Positions 8,493-16,556 of a stretch of 55,922 bases of DNA are shown in pieces. Below the pieces are notes generated by a model that searched no databases, was not told the origin of the DNA, and worked only from the letters and a program-made list of their open reading frames with translations. Source of the DNA: Bergeyella zoohelcum ATCC 43767 (GTDB taxonomy: Bacteria; Bacteroidota; Bacteroidia; Flavobacteriales; Weeksellaceae). The translations under genes and the position numbers were made by a program. Numbering within the stretch: position 1 is the stretch's first letter; the number at the start of each line of letters is the position of its first letter. The stretch lies in contig NZ_JH932293.1 in NCBI RefSeq assembly GCF_000301075.1, positions 1,803,703 through 1,859,624 on the forward strand. Reading direction: 5' to 3'.

Positions 8493-10253
8493 ATGACTGT
8501 TACACAAAAAATAGAAGCCCTCAGAAAGGCAATGGCAGAAAATGCCATAGATGCCTTTATCGTATATTCAGCAGATCCTCACCTCAGTGAATACCTCCCT
8601 GAAGAATGGCAAGAAAGAACTTGGCTCACGGGATTCACTGGTTCAGCAGGTTTTGTAGTAATTACCCAAGAAAAGGCAGCCCTCTGGACAGATGGTAGAT
8701 ATTTCGTACAAGCAGAAGACGAACTAAAAGGTACAGGTATCACTCTGATGAAAATGGGAGAACCCATGGTTCCTACCTATGAAAACTGGCTTTTAGAGGA
8801 GCTTTCCACTGAAAGTACAGTTGCGGTAGATGCAAAAACTTCAGCTCATAGCATTTATAAGCAATTGGAAGAAAAATTGGCCACCAAAGACATTCGTCTC
8901 ACTTCTTTGCCTTTACTACAAAAAATATGGACAAATAGAGCTACCACTGATGAGGTACATCCTGTATTCATCCAATCCATTGAATGGGCGGGCGTTTCGG
9001 CGAAGGATAAAATTTCCGATATCCGTAAGAAAATGACAGAAAACCATGCCGATACTCATATTATTTCAGCATTAGATGATGTAGCATGGACGCTAAACCT
9101 CCGTGGTAAAGATGTGGCGTACAACCCCGTTTTCTTAGGTTATATCCTCCTTACTGAAAACGAAAACATCTTATTCATTGACCCTAAAAAAGTGGATTCC
9201 ATCACTGAAAATTATTTGAAAGAAAATAGTGTCATCATCAGAAATTACGATGACTTTTATGCAACTATTTCCTCACTTTCAGAGAAACGAATTCTCCTTT
9301 CGCCCAATTCTAACCAAGAGATTTTCAATTGTGTAAAAGAAAATAACACCCTCATCCCAATGGCTACTCCAGGAAACCTAATGAAAGCTCAGAAAAATGA
9401 ACAAGAGCTAGAGGGCTTCCGTATAGCAATGCAAAAAGACGGCGTAGCAATGGTAAAATTTCTTCATTGGCTAGATACAAATGTAGGCAAAACCGCTATC
9501 ACTGAATATTCTATAGGGGAAAAACTAAGAGAGTTCCGTGCAGAGCAGCCTAACTTTGTGGGGGAGAGCTTTGGAAGCATCGTAGGCTATAGAGATAATG
9601 GAGCGGTTATCCACTATTCGGCAAAACCCGAAGGTAGTAATGCCATAGAAAAAGATGGAAGCCTTTTAATAGATTCTGGTGGTCAATATCTAGAAGGGAC
9701 TACAGATATCACCCGTACGGTAGTACTGGGCGAAGTAACAGATGATTTCAGAAAAAATTGGACTTTGGTACTTAAAGGAATGATACAGCTTTCTATGGCA
9801 AAATTCCCGAAAGGCACCAAGGGACTTCACTTAGATGCCATTGCTCGGCTACCGCTTTGGAAAGACCAGAAGGACTATAATCATGGTACCGGCCATGGTG
9901 TGGGGAGTTTTCTAAATGTCCACGAAGGACCACAAAACATCCGTAAGGATATTAACCTTCAAGACCTGCTGCCGGGTATGGTATGTAGCAATGAGCCTGG
10001 CTATTATGTAGAAAAAGAATATGGAATACGGCTAGAAAATCTCATTGCCGTAGAAGAAATTTCAGATAAATTCATGCACTTTGAAACGCTTACCATTTGT
10101 CCATTTGATACCCGAGCATTAGACAAATCACTGCTTAACCAAGAAGAAAGAGTATGGCTGAATAATTACCACAGATGGTGTAAAGATAAGCTAGAGAATG
10201 ATATTCCTGAAGAAATTAAAGATTGGTTTAATGACTATGTACAGCCCATCTAA
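8493..10253 (+). CDS. pepP: Aminopeptidase P family protein (Xaa-Pro aminopeptidase, M24B)
   Basis: The 586-aa protein has two N-terminal creatinase-like domains (about 5-300) and a C-terminal pita-bread metallopeptidase domain. The five dinuclear-metal ligands are present: Asp394 (LLIDSGGQY), Asp405 (TTDITRTV), His468 (NHGTGHGVG), Glu501 (NEPGYYVE) and Glu515 (RLENL). It removes N-terminal residues before proline. No signal peptide is present, so it acts in the cytoplasm. The length fits the long three-domain form of aminopeptidase P. A strong terminator follows at once. Confidence 0.93.
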   Translation: MTVTQKIEALRKAMAENAIDAFIVYSADPHLSEYLPEEWQERTWLTGFTGSAGFVVITQEKAALWTDGRYFVQAEDELKGTGITLMKMGEPMVPTYENWLLEELSTESTVAVDAKTSAHSIYKQLEEKLATKDIRLTSLPLLQKIWTNRATTDEVHPVFIQSIEWAGVSAKDKISDIRKKMTENHADTHIISALDDVAWTLNLRGKDVAYNPVFLGYILLTENENILFIDPKKVDSITENYLKENSVIIRNYDDFYATISSLSEKRILLSPNSNQEIFNCVKENNTLIPMATPGNLMKAQKNEQELEGFRIAMQKDGVAMVKFLHWLDTNVGKTAITEYSIGEKLREFRAEQPNFVGESFGSIVGYRDNGAVIHYSAKPEGSNAIEKDGSLLIDSGGQYLEGTTDITRTVVLGEVTDDFRKNWTLVLKGMIQLSMAKFPKGTKGLHLDAIARLPLWKDQKDYNHGTGHGVGSFLNVHEGPQNIRKDINLQDLLPGMVCSNEPGYYVEKEYGIRLENLIAVEEISDKFMHFETLTICPFDTRALDKSLLNQEERVWLNNYHRWCKDKLENDIPEEIKDWFNDYVQPI

Positions 10254-10263
10254 CACTGAAATA

Positions 10264-10291
10264 GCTACCTTTTTTCGAGGTAGCTTTTTTT
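10264..10291 (+). terminator. Terminator after pepP
   Basis: GCTACCT (10264-10270) pairs with AGGTAGC (10278-10284), followed by seven T residues. Confidence 0.9.
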
Positions 10292-10295
10292 ACAG

Positions 10296-10434
10296 GCTTT
10301 TGACTTCTGGCTTTTAGCGAATAGCAAATGGCAGCTGGCTTTTAGCAAATAGCGTCTAATCTCTAAATTCTAATTTCCGACTTCTAATTGTACCATCTCT
10401 AATTTCCAACCTCTGAATTCTAAAAATTCCAAAT
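10296..10434. repeat. Low-complexity intergenic repeats (GGCTTTTAGC and TAATTTC types)
   Basis: The stretch first repeats GGCTTTTAGC-NAATAGC-like words, then words with a period of about seven, such as TAATCTC, TAAATTC, TAATTTC, CGACTTC. The same word families recur at 42120, 46880, 47737 and 55850. No coding potential is seen. Confidence 0.6.
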
Positions 10435-10442
10435 AGATGCCT

Positions 10443-10450
10443 TATTTTTG
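10443..10450 (+). promoter_or_regulatory. -7 box of the MerR-family gene, decides its start
   Basis: TATTTTTG fits TAnnTTTG and lies 4 nt before the ATG at 10455. Transcription would begin at or just before that ATG, which rules out the in-frame ATG at 10437. Confidence 0.65.
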
Positions 10451-10454
10451 TGCT

Positions 10455-10802
10455 ATGAATATCCAATTACCAGATAAGCTGTACTATTCCATTGGGGAAG
10501 TAGCAAAAGCATTTAATGTAAACACCTCTCTGATTCGTTATTGGGAGCAAGAGTTTGCCATTTTAAAGCCTAAAAAGAATAAAAAAGGAAATAGGTACTT
10601 TACGCCTGAGGACATTAAAAACCTCAAGATGATTTATCATTTGGTAAAAGAAAAAGGATACACCCTAGACGGTGCCAAAATAGCCCTAACCACGAATCCT
10701 AAAGTATCTGAAACCATGGCAATGATAGACCGACTCACTTTTGTAAAAAATGAGTTATTAAAACTTAAAGCATCTCTAGTAGAGCGTAAAGAAAGCGAAT
10801 AG
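10455..10802 (+). CDS. MerR-family transcriptional regulator
   Basis: The protein is 115 aa from the chosen start MNIQLPDKLYYSIGEVAKAF. It has a winged helix-turn-helix (YYSIGEVAKAFNVNTSLIRY, then WEQEF) and RYFTPEDIKNLKMIYHLV, the typical MerR DNA-binding half. A short helical tail follows without cysteines, so there is no sign of metal sensing. The upstream ATG at 10437 would add six residues, but the promoter box overlaps it. This short MerR form is common as a single gene in flavobacteria, and its targets are not evident here. The next gene is convergent, ending 4 nt away. Confidence 0.88.
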   Translation: MNIQLPDKLYYSIGEVAKAFNVNTSLIRYWEQEFAILKPKKNKKGNRYFTPEDIKNLKMIYHLVKEKGYTLDGAKIALTTNPKVSETMAMIDRLTFVKNELLKLKASLVERKESE

Positions 10803-10806
10803 CATT

Positions 10807-11394
10807 CTACTTCTCTTTCTCAGGAATTTTTTGAGTACTAATATCTCCTTTCGCATCATTAAAAGTATATTCTGAAAAATCATCTTTGGCCGTCATTCCC
10901 TTAGATGCCATCAGTTTAGAACCATCTTTATCTGTAATATGGACGGTATCATGGGTATAGATTATTTTTTTATCTTGATTCCAATAAATGGTATTCATAG
11001 TAAATAGCTGCCCTTCTTGCGTAAGAATTCTTACATTGCCTTTTGCGAAAATAAACTTTTTAAGTTCAATCATTTTGGCATAATTAGCAGAAATTTTCCC
11101 TGGCTTATCTGGGTTTTTCCTGTCAAAGTAATCAATATTTATTCCTTTTTTTGCTTCTACAAAAGGCGTATCTATCAGTTCATATTTTTCTATCAAAGGT
11201 GCTTTCGCACGAAGTTTTACCATTCCTGAATCTCGCTGAACGATGTAGGCATTTCTTACCACTTGTGAAGGAATATCCTTCCGCTCTATTCCTTTAGTAT
11301 TATCCAGTGTATTTTCATCACAAGCCATAAAAAATATAGCAAAACCCGAAAGCAATGCTATATTTCTTTTTTGTATGAAAGGTGAAATTTTCAT
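10807..11394 (-). CDS. lptC: LPS export periplasmic lipoprotein LptC
   Basis: The protein is 195 aa from MKISPFIQKRN; an upstream in-frame start at 11415 would overlap the previous gene and spoil the signal peptide. The signal peptide ends in a lipobox (FFMAC), so in this phylum LptC is a lipoprotein. The rest has the LptC/OstA-like beta-jellyroll pattern: GMVKLRAKAPLIEKYE, FDRKNPDKPGKISANYAKMI and ILTQEGQLFTMNTIYW. LptC links the LptBFG transporter to LptA in lipopolysaccharide transport. It starts 7 nt after the outer-membrane-protein gene, so the two form an operon. Confidence 0.85.
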   Translation of the reverse strand: MKISPFIQKRNIALLSGFAIFFMACDENTLDNTKGIERKDIPSQVVRNAYIVQRDSGMVKLRAKAPLIEKYELIDTPFVEAKKGINIDYFDRKNPDKPGKISANYAKMIELKKFIFAKGNVRILTQEGQLFTMNTIYWNQDKKIIYTHDTVHITDKDGSKLMASKGMTAKDDFSEYTFNDAKGDISTQKIPEKEK

Positions 11395-11401
11395 GATAGA
11401 A

Positions 11402-12664
11402 TTAGTTGTACACATTTTTCATGAACCAACGGTCTGAGAAATTAAATCCTATTTTCAGATTGATGAAATTTTGGTTGATAAGTTGATTCTGTACCGTTCC
11501 TCTTTTACCAAATTCCACTGCTAGATCTACCCCATTGATTCTGTTAATAGAAGAATTTTTAAATGGTAAAGAAACACCTAAAGACAGCCCGAATTCGTTC
11601 AGTTCTTTGCCATTAATAGATAATCCTGATTTTTCATAATAAGTACCGAAACGATAAGTAACTCTCTGAAAATAATTTCTGAAATTATTCACATTAGGGA
11701 GCATCCATCCCCCTACTGCAAAACGCATCGCATTGTTCACATGAACTGTATTTCCTTGGAAATTAGAATCATATCCTTTTTTATAATCTACCTGTGTACC
11801 TACAAACCATTTTAGATTTTTTCCATATCCCGCTCCTAAACTAGCTTGGAAAGGGAAATAATCTTTACCGTCATATGCTGTTTGGCTGAGGATACTTTCA
11901 TTTTCTTTCGTACCGTATTTATTGTAGAGGTAAGTAGAATTTACATAATTCACTTCTGAAGAGCCTATATTCCCGAATGTAGCCGTAGCACCTAAGATAA
12001 TTTTCTTATCATCCTCATCGGTTTTTTGATAATTAGCTCCTATGGTAAAATTAAAATTCTTTATTTTATTGGTAGTTTGCTTACCATTTACATACTGTAC
12101 ATTATCAATCACCAACTCATTAATATCTGAAAGCACTCCGAAATAATAGTTAGAACGAAGCCCTAGCCCGATTTCTGGTGTTACCTGATAAGACAGTGCC
12201 CCCTGAATAGTGCTAAGAGTACCTTTCCCTTCAAAATAATAGTTTATATTTGAAGTATCTGTAGTCTTAATATTATAGTTCTTAGTAGAATATGGCTGAT
12301 ACCCCATTCCAAATTTCACTTTTTTGGACAATGGAAAAGCGATGACGATATTAGACAAATAACTAGAATGTTTTTTGCCTTTGTAATTTCCTACATTAGA
12401 GGTATAAAAATTATTCTCATTAGTCGCCTCAAAACGAATGGTAGAAAGGGCAAAATTAGTATTAGCTGCAGGATTCTGGAAGTTAAAACTATTGTTAAAA
12501 TCAGAAATATACGCCGTGGTGATTCCTCCAATTCCTGAATGTTCTACCGTATTATCATATTTAATATCTCCTATTCCATAGCCCGCATAGGGAGAGTTTC
12601 CTATGGTCTGTGCCGAATAAAGAGCAGCGATGGATACTGCAGATAGTACAAAAAATTTCTTCAT
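11402..12664 (-). CDS. Outer-membrane beta-barrel protein, function unknown (FadL-like architecture)
   Basis: The 420-aa protein has a signal peptide (MKKFFVLSAVSIAALYSAQ). Many alternating amphipathic strands rich in Tyr, Asn and Gly follow, and the protein has an aromatic C-terminal region typical of barrels. GYGIGDIKYDNTVEHSGIGG and NNSFNFQNPAAN near the N-terminus resemble the hatch region of OmpP1/FadL-like proteins, in which a hydrophobic ligand enters the barrel. It lies directly upstream of lptC on the same strand. This pairing is frequent in Weeksellaceae as far as I recall; the substrate is unknown. Confidence 0.7.
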   Translation of the reverse strand: MKKFFVLSAVSIAALYSAQTIGNSPYAGYGIGDIKYDNTVEHSGIGGITTAYISDFNNSFNFQNPAANTNFALSTIRFEATNENNFYTSNVGNYKGKKHSSYLSNIVIAFPLSKKVKFGMGYQPYSTKNYNIKTTDTSNINYYFEGKGTLSTIQGALSYQVTPEIGLGLRSNYYFGVLSDINELVIDNVQYVNGKQTTNKIKNFNFTIGANYQKTDEDDKKIILGATATFGNIGSSEVNYVNSTYLYNKYGTKENESILSQTAYDGKDYFPFQASLGAGYGKNLKWFVGTQVDYKKGYDSNFQGNTVHVNNAMRFAVGGWMLPNVNNFRNYFQRVTYRFGTYYEKSGLSINGKELNEFGLSLGVSLPFKNSSINRINGVDLAVEFGKRGTVQNQLINQNFINLKIGFNFSDRWFMKNVYN

Positions 12665-12751
12665 TTTGAAATAAATAAGCGTACAAATATCTTAATAATT
12701 CATGAATGATGAAAATGAATCATCGGTTAAAGTTTGTTAAAAAGAAAAAAA

Positions 12752-13747
12752 TTATAAGCTAAACTTATTTCTCAGAAAATCTTGTAAAGGCTTTGGGAAG
12801 CTAAAATTATCCATTTTATCAAAATCAATTTTCTCAAAATGCTCCATTATGCTCATTTCTTCCAAAGTTTCTTCTGATTTTCTCTCTAGCAAATGAATAT
12901 TGATAGTCAAATCTTTATGGGTAAACTGATGCCGAACTTGATAAGTATCATATATCATCTCAGAATATTTTTCTGGTATTGAAGAAGGAAATTCATAAAG
13001 GGATTTCCAGAATGTCTCTTTTCCTCTTTGCTTTGCCCAAAAAGACTGTCCATCATGCAGAAAAAAATAATCTATCGTTTCTTTTTTCTTTACTATTTTC
13101 TTTTTCTTAATAGGAAACTCTAAAACCTTCCCTACTGAATATGCCATACAATCCGTATGAATGGGACATAAAGTACAACGAGGATTTTTAGGAGTACAAA
13201 TTTCAGCCCCAATATCCATCATAGCTTCATTAAAATCTCCTGCTCTTTCCATAGGCATCATTCGCATTGCGAGTTCTGAGAAATAATCAAAGGCTTTGGA
13301 CTGAGAAATATCATAATCATCACAAAAAAATCTACTCAGAACACGGTACAGATTACCATCTACAGCAGGATAAGGCTGATTAAAAGCGATGCTCATCACT
13401 GCCGAAGCAATATACTTACCTACCCCTTTTAAACGGAGCAATGCCCGATAATCCGAAGGAATCTCTCCTGAATAATCATTCATAATTTGCTGTGCTGCAT
13501 GATGCAAATTAATAGCTCTACTATAATAGCCTAATCCTTTCCAATATAGCATCACTTCATCTTCTGTAGCCGAAGCAAGATGCTGTACCGTAGGAAAACG
13601 CTCTACGAAACGGAGATAATGTTCCATACCTTGCTGGATTCTAGTCTGCTGAAAAATGACTTCTGAAATCCAAATAAAATATGGAGATTTTTCTTCTCTA
13701 AAAGGTAGTTTTCTACCATTTTTTTCGAACCAGAGAAGAATTTTCAT
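12752..13747 (-). CDS. mutY: A/G-specific adenine DNA glycosylase MutY
   Basis: It removes adenine opposite 8-oxoguanine. The HhH-GPD core is clear: EVIFQQTRI (catalytic Glu), LKGVGKYIASAV (helix-hairpin-helix), AVDGNLYRVLSR (catalytic Asp). The four cysteines of the [4Fe-4S] loop, C-x6-C-x2-C-x5-C, follow in CTPKNPRCTLCPIHTDC. A C-terminal NUDIX-like domain (about 230-330) recognises oxoG. The ATG at 13747 gives 331 aa beginning MKILLWFEKNGRKLPF. Homologues usually start a few residues earlier, so a TTG at 13789 (ETSKQYPDFVHIG as the N-terminus) is a real alternative. Longer in-frame starts run into the HU promoter and gene, which is read in the opposite direction. Confidence 0.93.
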   Translation of the reverse strand: MKILLWFEKNGRKLPFREEKSPYFIWISEVIFQQTRIQQGMEHYLRFVERFPTVQHLASATEDEVMLYWKGLGYYSRAINLHHAAQQIMNDYSGEIPSDYRALLRLKGVGKYIASAVMSIAFNQPYPAVDGNLYRVLSRFFCDDYDISQSKAFDYFSELAMRMMPMERAGDFNEAMMDIGAEICTPKNPRCTLCPIHTDCMAYSVGKVLEFPIKKKKIVKKKETIDYFFLHDGQSFWAKQRGKETFWKSLYEFPSSIPEKYSEMIYDTYQVRHQFTHKDLTINIHLLERKSEETLEEMSIMEHFEKIDFDKMDNFSFPKPLQDFLRNKFSL

Positions 13748-13774
13748 ACCAATGTGTACAAAATCAGGGTATTG

Positions 13775-13807
13775 TTTGCTTGTTTCCAAAAAATTATTAT
13801 ATATTTG
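13775..13807 (+). promoter_or_regulatory. Promoter of the HU gene
   Basis: TTTG at 13775-13778 and TATATTTG at 13800-13807 are separated by 21 nt. The site lies inside the possible 5' extension of mutY on the other strand. Confidence 0.7.
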
Positions 13808-13835
13808 CAGCTCAAAATTAATTGAAAATAATAAC

Positions 13836-14129
13836 ATGACAAAGGCAGAATTAGTAAACAGCATTTCTTCCAGACTTGGAACAGAGAAGGCTGAGACTCA
13901 AAAAATCGTGGAAGCTTTTATGCACGAAATAAAAAGTGCTATGAGCAATGGTGATAATGTTTATTTAAGAGGATTCGGTTCTTTCATCATCAAAACTAGA
14001 GCTGCAAAAACGGGTAGAAACATCTCAAAAAATACAGCTATTGAGATCCCTGCACACAATATACCAGCATTCAAACCAGCGAAAACTTTCAGCGAAAAAA
14101 TAAAAACGAAAGTCCCTGTAAAGAAATAA
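13836..14129 (+). CDS. hup: HU-family DNA-binding protein
   Basis: The 97-aa protein MTKAELVNSISSRLG has the HU/IHF fold. The helical dimer part spans residues 1-45. The beta-arm region follows: FGSFIIKTRAAKTGRNISKN, then PAHNIPAFKPAKTFSEKI, the usual arm-proline and C-terminal helix pattern. It bends and compacts DNA. An in-frame upstream start at 13656 is rejected because the HU family begins at this Met and the promoter lies between the two. A 30-codon basic protein gene follows 36 nt downstream, then rng. Confidence 0.95.
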   Translation: MTKAELVNSISSRLGTEKAETQKIVEAFMHEIKSAMSNGDNVYLRGFGSFIIKTRAAKTGRNISKNTAIEIPAHNIPAFKPAKTFSEKIKTKVPVKK

Positions 14130-14165
14130 ATTTCATTAATTAATAACAGATAAAAATATAGAAAA

Positions 14166-14258
14166 ATGCCAAGCGGAAAAAAAAGAAAAAGACACAAGGT
14201 GGCTACACACAAGAGAAAGAAAAGAAGAAGAGCAAATCGTCATAAAAAGAAGAAATAA
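14166..14258 (+). CDS. 30-aa highly basic protein, putative small ribosomal protein
   Basis: A 30-codon frame starts MPSGKKRKRHKVATHKRKKR and ends in HKKKK. Twenty-one of 30 residues are Lys, Arg or His. The pattern is that of very small ribosomal proteins of the bS22 / mitochondrial mS38 (AURKAIP1) kind, and the same short protein sits between HU and rng in related genomes as far as I recall. It would sit buried in rRNA. It is too short for most gene finders. The ribosomal role is inferred from composition and resemblance only. Confidence 0.75.
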   Translation: MPSGKKRKRHKVATHKRKKRRRANRHKKKK

Positions 14259-14285
14259 TCTTCCTCTATTTTCTTAAGAATAAAA

Positions 14286-14327
14286 ATATAGTTGGTAAAT
14301 CTAAAATAATAGTCTTACCGACTATAT
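14286..14327 (+). promoter_or_regulatory. Long inverted repeat overlapping the rng promoter
   Basis: ATATAGTTGGTAA (14286-14298) pairs with TTACCGACTATAT (14315-14327), 13 bp with one G-U pair and a 16-nt loop. It may be the terminator of the HU/30-aa unit or a regulator site, because its right arm shares bases with the -7 box of rng. Confidence 0.6.
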
Positions 14328-14330
14328 TTG
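14323..14330 (+). promoter_or_regulatory. -7 promoter box of rng
   Basis: TATATTTG fits TAnnTTTG, 25 nt before the rng ATG. It overlaps the right arm of an inverted repeat. Confidence 0.6.
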
Positions 14331-14355
14331 TTTTAAATTACTACTTAACCAAACT

Positions 14356-15909
14356 ATGAAAAAAGAACTGATCGTATCACATGAAGACGGATTTACCAAA
14401 ATAGCTTTGCTGGAAGATGGTCGTCTTTTTGAATTGCACGAGGAACAAAACGAAACCGACTTCGTGGTGGGAGACTTATTCCTAGGAAAAGTAAGAAAAC
14501 TAGCTCCTAACCTCAATGCCGCTTTCGTGAACATGGGTTCTGATAAAGATGCCTTCCTACACTACCAAGACCTCGGCCCAGAATACATTACCTACAGAAA
14601 TTATCTGAAATCTGTGCTTTCTAAAAAACAGCAATCTAGCTCACTAAAAGGCATAGAAATTCAGCCTAAAATAGATAAAAACGGAACCGTAGATAAAGTT
14701 TTAGCAAAAGATGATGTAGTCTTACTTCAAATTACCAAAGAACCTATCTCTACTAAAGGTCCTAGAATCTCTACTCAAATCTCTCTTACTGGAAGATTTA
14801 TGATTCTCATCCCTTTTGATAACAAAGTTTCGGTTTCCAAAAAAATAAAAGATATTGAAGAAAAAAAACGCCTCAAAACCTTAATAGAAAGCATTAGACC
14901 TGAAGGTTTTGGCGTTATTATCCGTACTGTAGCCGAAGGTAAAAAAGTGGCAGAACTGCATAATGACATGCACCAACTGGTAGAAAAATGGGAAGCTACA
15001 TTTAAAAAAATTCAAACCCAAAAAATACCAAGCAAAGTACTCAGCGAGGAAAATAAAGCCTCTGCCATTCTGAGAGACAATTTCAATGCAGACTTCGTAA
15101 GTATCATTTGCGATGATGAGAAAATGGTAAATGATATGAAAAACTACATTGATGTCATTGCTCCAGAAAGAAAAAATATCGTCCAGTTTTATGACCATCA
15201 TATTCCTCTTTTAGAGTATTATAATGTAGAAAAGCAACTGAAACAAAGTTTCGGAAAGCATGTGAATATCCCGAGCTCTAAAGGCGCTTACTTAGTGATA
15301 GAACATACTGAGGCACTGCATGTAATCGATGTAAATTCAGGACCTAATCTGAATGCCAATACCAATAAAGACCACGGACTGAATATCAATAAAATGGCAG
15401 CCACAGAAATAGCTAGACAGCTCAGGCTGAGAGATATGGGAGGCATCATTGTGGTAGATTTTATAGACATGCCGAATCCTGAGCATAGAAAATTACTCTA
15501 TAATCACCTCAAAGAAGAAATGAAAAGGGATAAAGCAAGACATAAAATACTTCCTCCAAGCCGATTCGGACTGATTCAGATTACTAGACAAAGAAATAGA
15601 CCGGAGAAGCAAATCGATACCAAAGAGGAAAACCCTAATAAAGGAGATGAGATTTTGGCACCTATTGTGATTGTGGAACAGATGGGAGATGCCATCAGAA
15701 ATACCATGCAAACAGAAAAAAGCCGTCTTTACCTCCATGTACATCCTTTCCTAGAGGCGTATCTTACCAAAGGGCTAAATAGTTTACAGATGCGATGGTT
15801 CTTAAAATACAAAAGATGGATTACCATCGTTCCGAGAGATAGCTTTAAATATTTGGAATATCGTTTATATAATAATAAAAAAGAAGAACTCGTTGCCTAT
15901 TCTAATTAA
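14356..15909 (+). CDS. rng: Ribonuclease E/G family endoribonuclease
   Basis: The 517-aa protein has RNase G length, with no long RNase E scaffold tail. Domains in order: an S1-type RNA-binding region (GDLFLGKVRKLAPNLNAAFV, about 41-60), an RNase H-like part, and the DNase I-like catalytic part. The Mg ligands lie in VIDVNSGPN (near 318-326) and GGIIVVDFIDM (near 363-373). It cleaves single-stranded RNA in rRNA maturation and mRNA decay. The CPxCxG zinc link of E. coli RNase E is not visible. The NUDIX gene starts 3 nt downstream, so they form an operon. Confidence 0.95.
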   Translation: MKKELIVSHEDGFTKIALLEDGRLFELHEEQNETDFVVGDLFLGKVRKLAPNLNAAFVNMGSDKDAFLHYQDLGPEYITYRNYLKSVLSKKQQSSSLKGIEIQPKIDKNGTVDKVLAKDDVVLLQITKEPISTKGPRISTQISLTGRFMILIPFDNKVSVSKKIKDIEEKKRLKTLIESIRPEGFGVIIRTVAEGKKVAELHNDMHQLVEKWEATFKKIQTQKIPSKVLSEENKASAILRDNFNADFVSIICDDEKMVNDMKNYIDVIAPERKNIVQFYDHHIPLLEYYNVEKQLKQSFGKHVNIPSSKGAYLVIEHTEALHVIDVNSGPNLNANTNKDHGLNINKMAATEIARQLRLRDMGGIIVVDFIDMPNPEHRKLLYNHLKEEMKRDKARHKILPPSRFGLIQITRQRNRPEKQIDTKEENPNKGDEILAPIVIVEQMGDAIRNTMQTEKSRLYLHVHPFLEAYLTKGLNSLQMRWFLKYKRWITIVPRDSFKYLEYRLYNNKKEELVAYSN

Positions 15910-15912
15910 ATT

Positions 15913-16542
15913 ATGGTTCATTTTGGTAAAAATTTCATTGAGCATATTCAGAAAATTGCACTCCCAGGGGAAGAGGCACACTGCATCTATTCCCCGCCGT
16001 ATCGTCCTCTGCTCACCTATGAAGAAATTCTAGAAAGGAACCCGAGATTTGCTGCGGTAAACATTGTGCTGTATTGGAAAAATGGCAAATGGTACATTCC
16101 ACTGATGCTGAGGACTTCACATGAAAAAGATAAACATAGCGGACAGATTTCCCTACCTGGTGGAAGTAAAGAAGAGACAGATAAAGATTTTGCTGAAACT
16201 GCACTTAGAGAAACTGCCGAAGAAATAGGCATAGAAAGGCATTACATTAAAATCATCCGAGAGCTTTCCCCACTCTATATCCCTCCAAGTAATTTCTATG
16301 TAAAAGTTTTTCTATCCTTTACCAAGAAAAACCCTCAGTTTCACCTTCAAGCATCAGAAGCCGAAAAGCTCATCGCTTTTCCAGTGGAAAATCTACTGCA
16401 CCTTCCAGAAACTCCTTTAGAAGCTACATTCAGTACTTCTAGAGGACTGAATGTCCCATACATCCCTATTGAGGAACATAAAATATGGGGAGCTACTTCC
16501 ATGATTTTATCAGAGCTCAGCCTAATGATTAGAAAAATGTAA
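15913..16542 (+). CDS. NUDIX hydrolase, NudL-type (probable CoA pyrophosphatase)
   Basis: The 209-aa protein has a NUDIX box of the NudL variety: LPGGSKEETDKDF followed by AETALRETAEEIGI, which aligns with the CoA diphosphatase version (G-G-x-x-D/E-x-T-D ... REx2EE). ISPLYIPPSNFYV-like sequence after it (LSPLYIPPSNFYVKVF) agrees with that subfamily. The expected reaction is hydrolysis of CoA or its derivatives to 3',5'-ADP and phosphopantetheine. It follows rng by 3 nt. Substrate is inferred from the motif. Confidence 0.85.
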   Translation: MVHFGKNFIEHIQKIALPGEEAHCIYSPPYRPLLTYEEILERNPRFAAVNIVLYWKNGKWYIPLMLRTSHEKDKHSGQISLPGGSKEETDKDFAETALRETAEEIGIERHYIKIIRELSPLYIPPSNFYVKVFLSFTKKNPQFHLQASEAEKLIAFPVENLLHLPETPLEATFSTSRGLNVPYIPIEEHKIWGATSMILSELSLMIRKM

Positions 16543-16547
16543 ATTTG
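16540..16547 (+). promoter_or_regulatory. -7 box for the acyltransferase gene
   Basis: TAAATTTG overlaps the stop codon of the NUDIX gene and lies 9 nt before the ATG at 16557. It supports that ATG over the TTG at 16545, which lies within the box. Confidence 0.55.
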
Positions 16548-16556
16548 CAAAGAATT

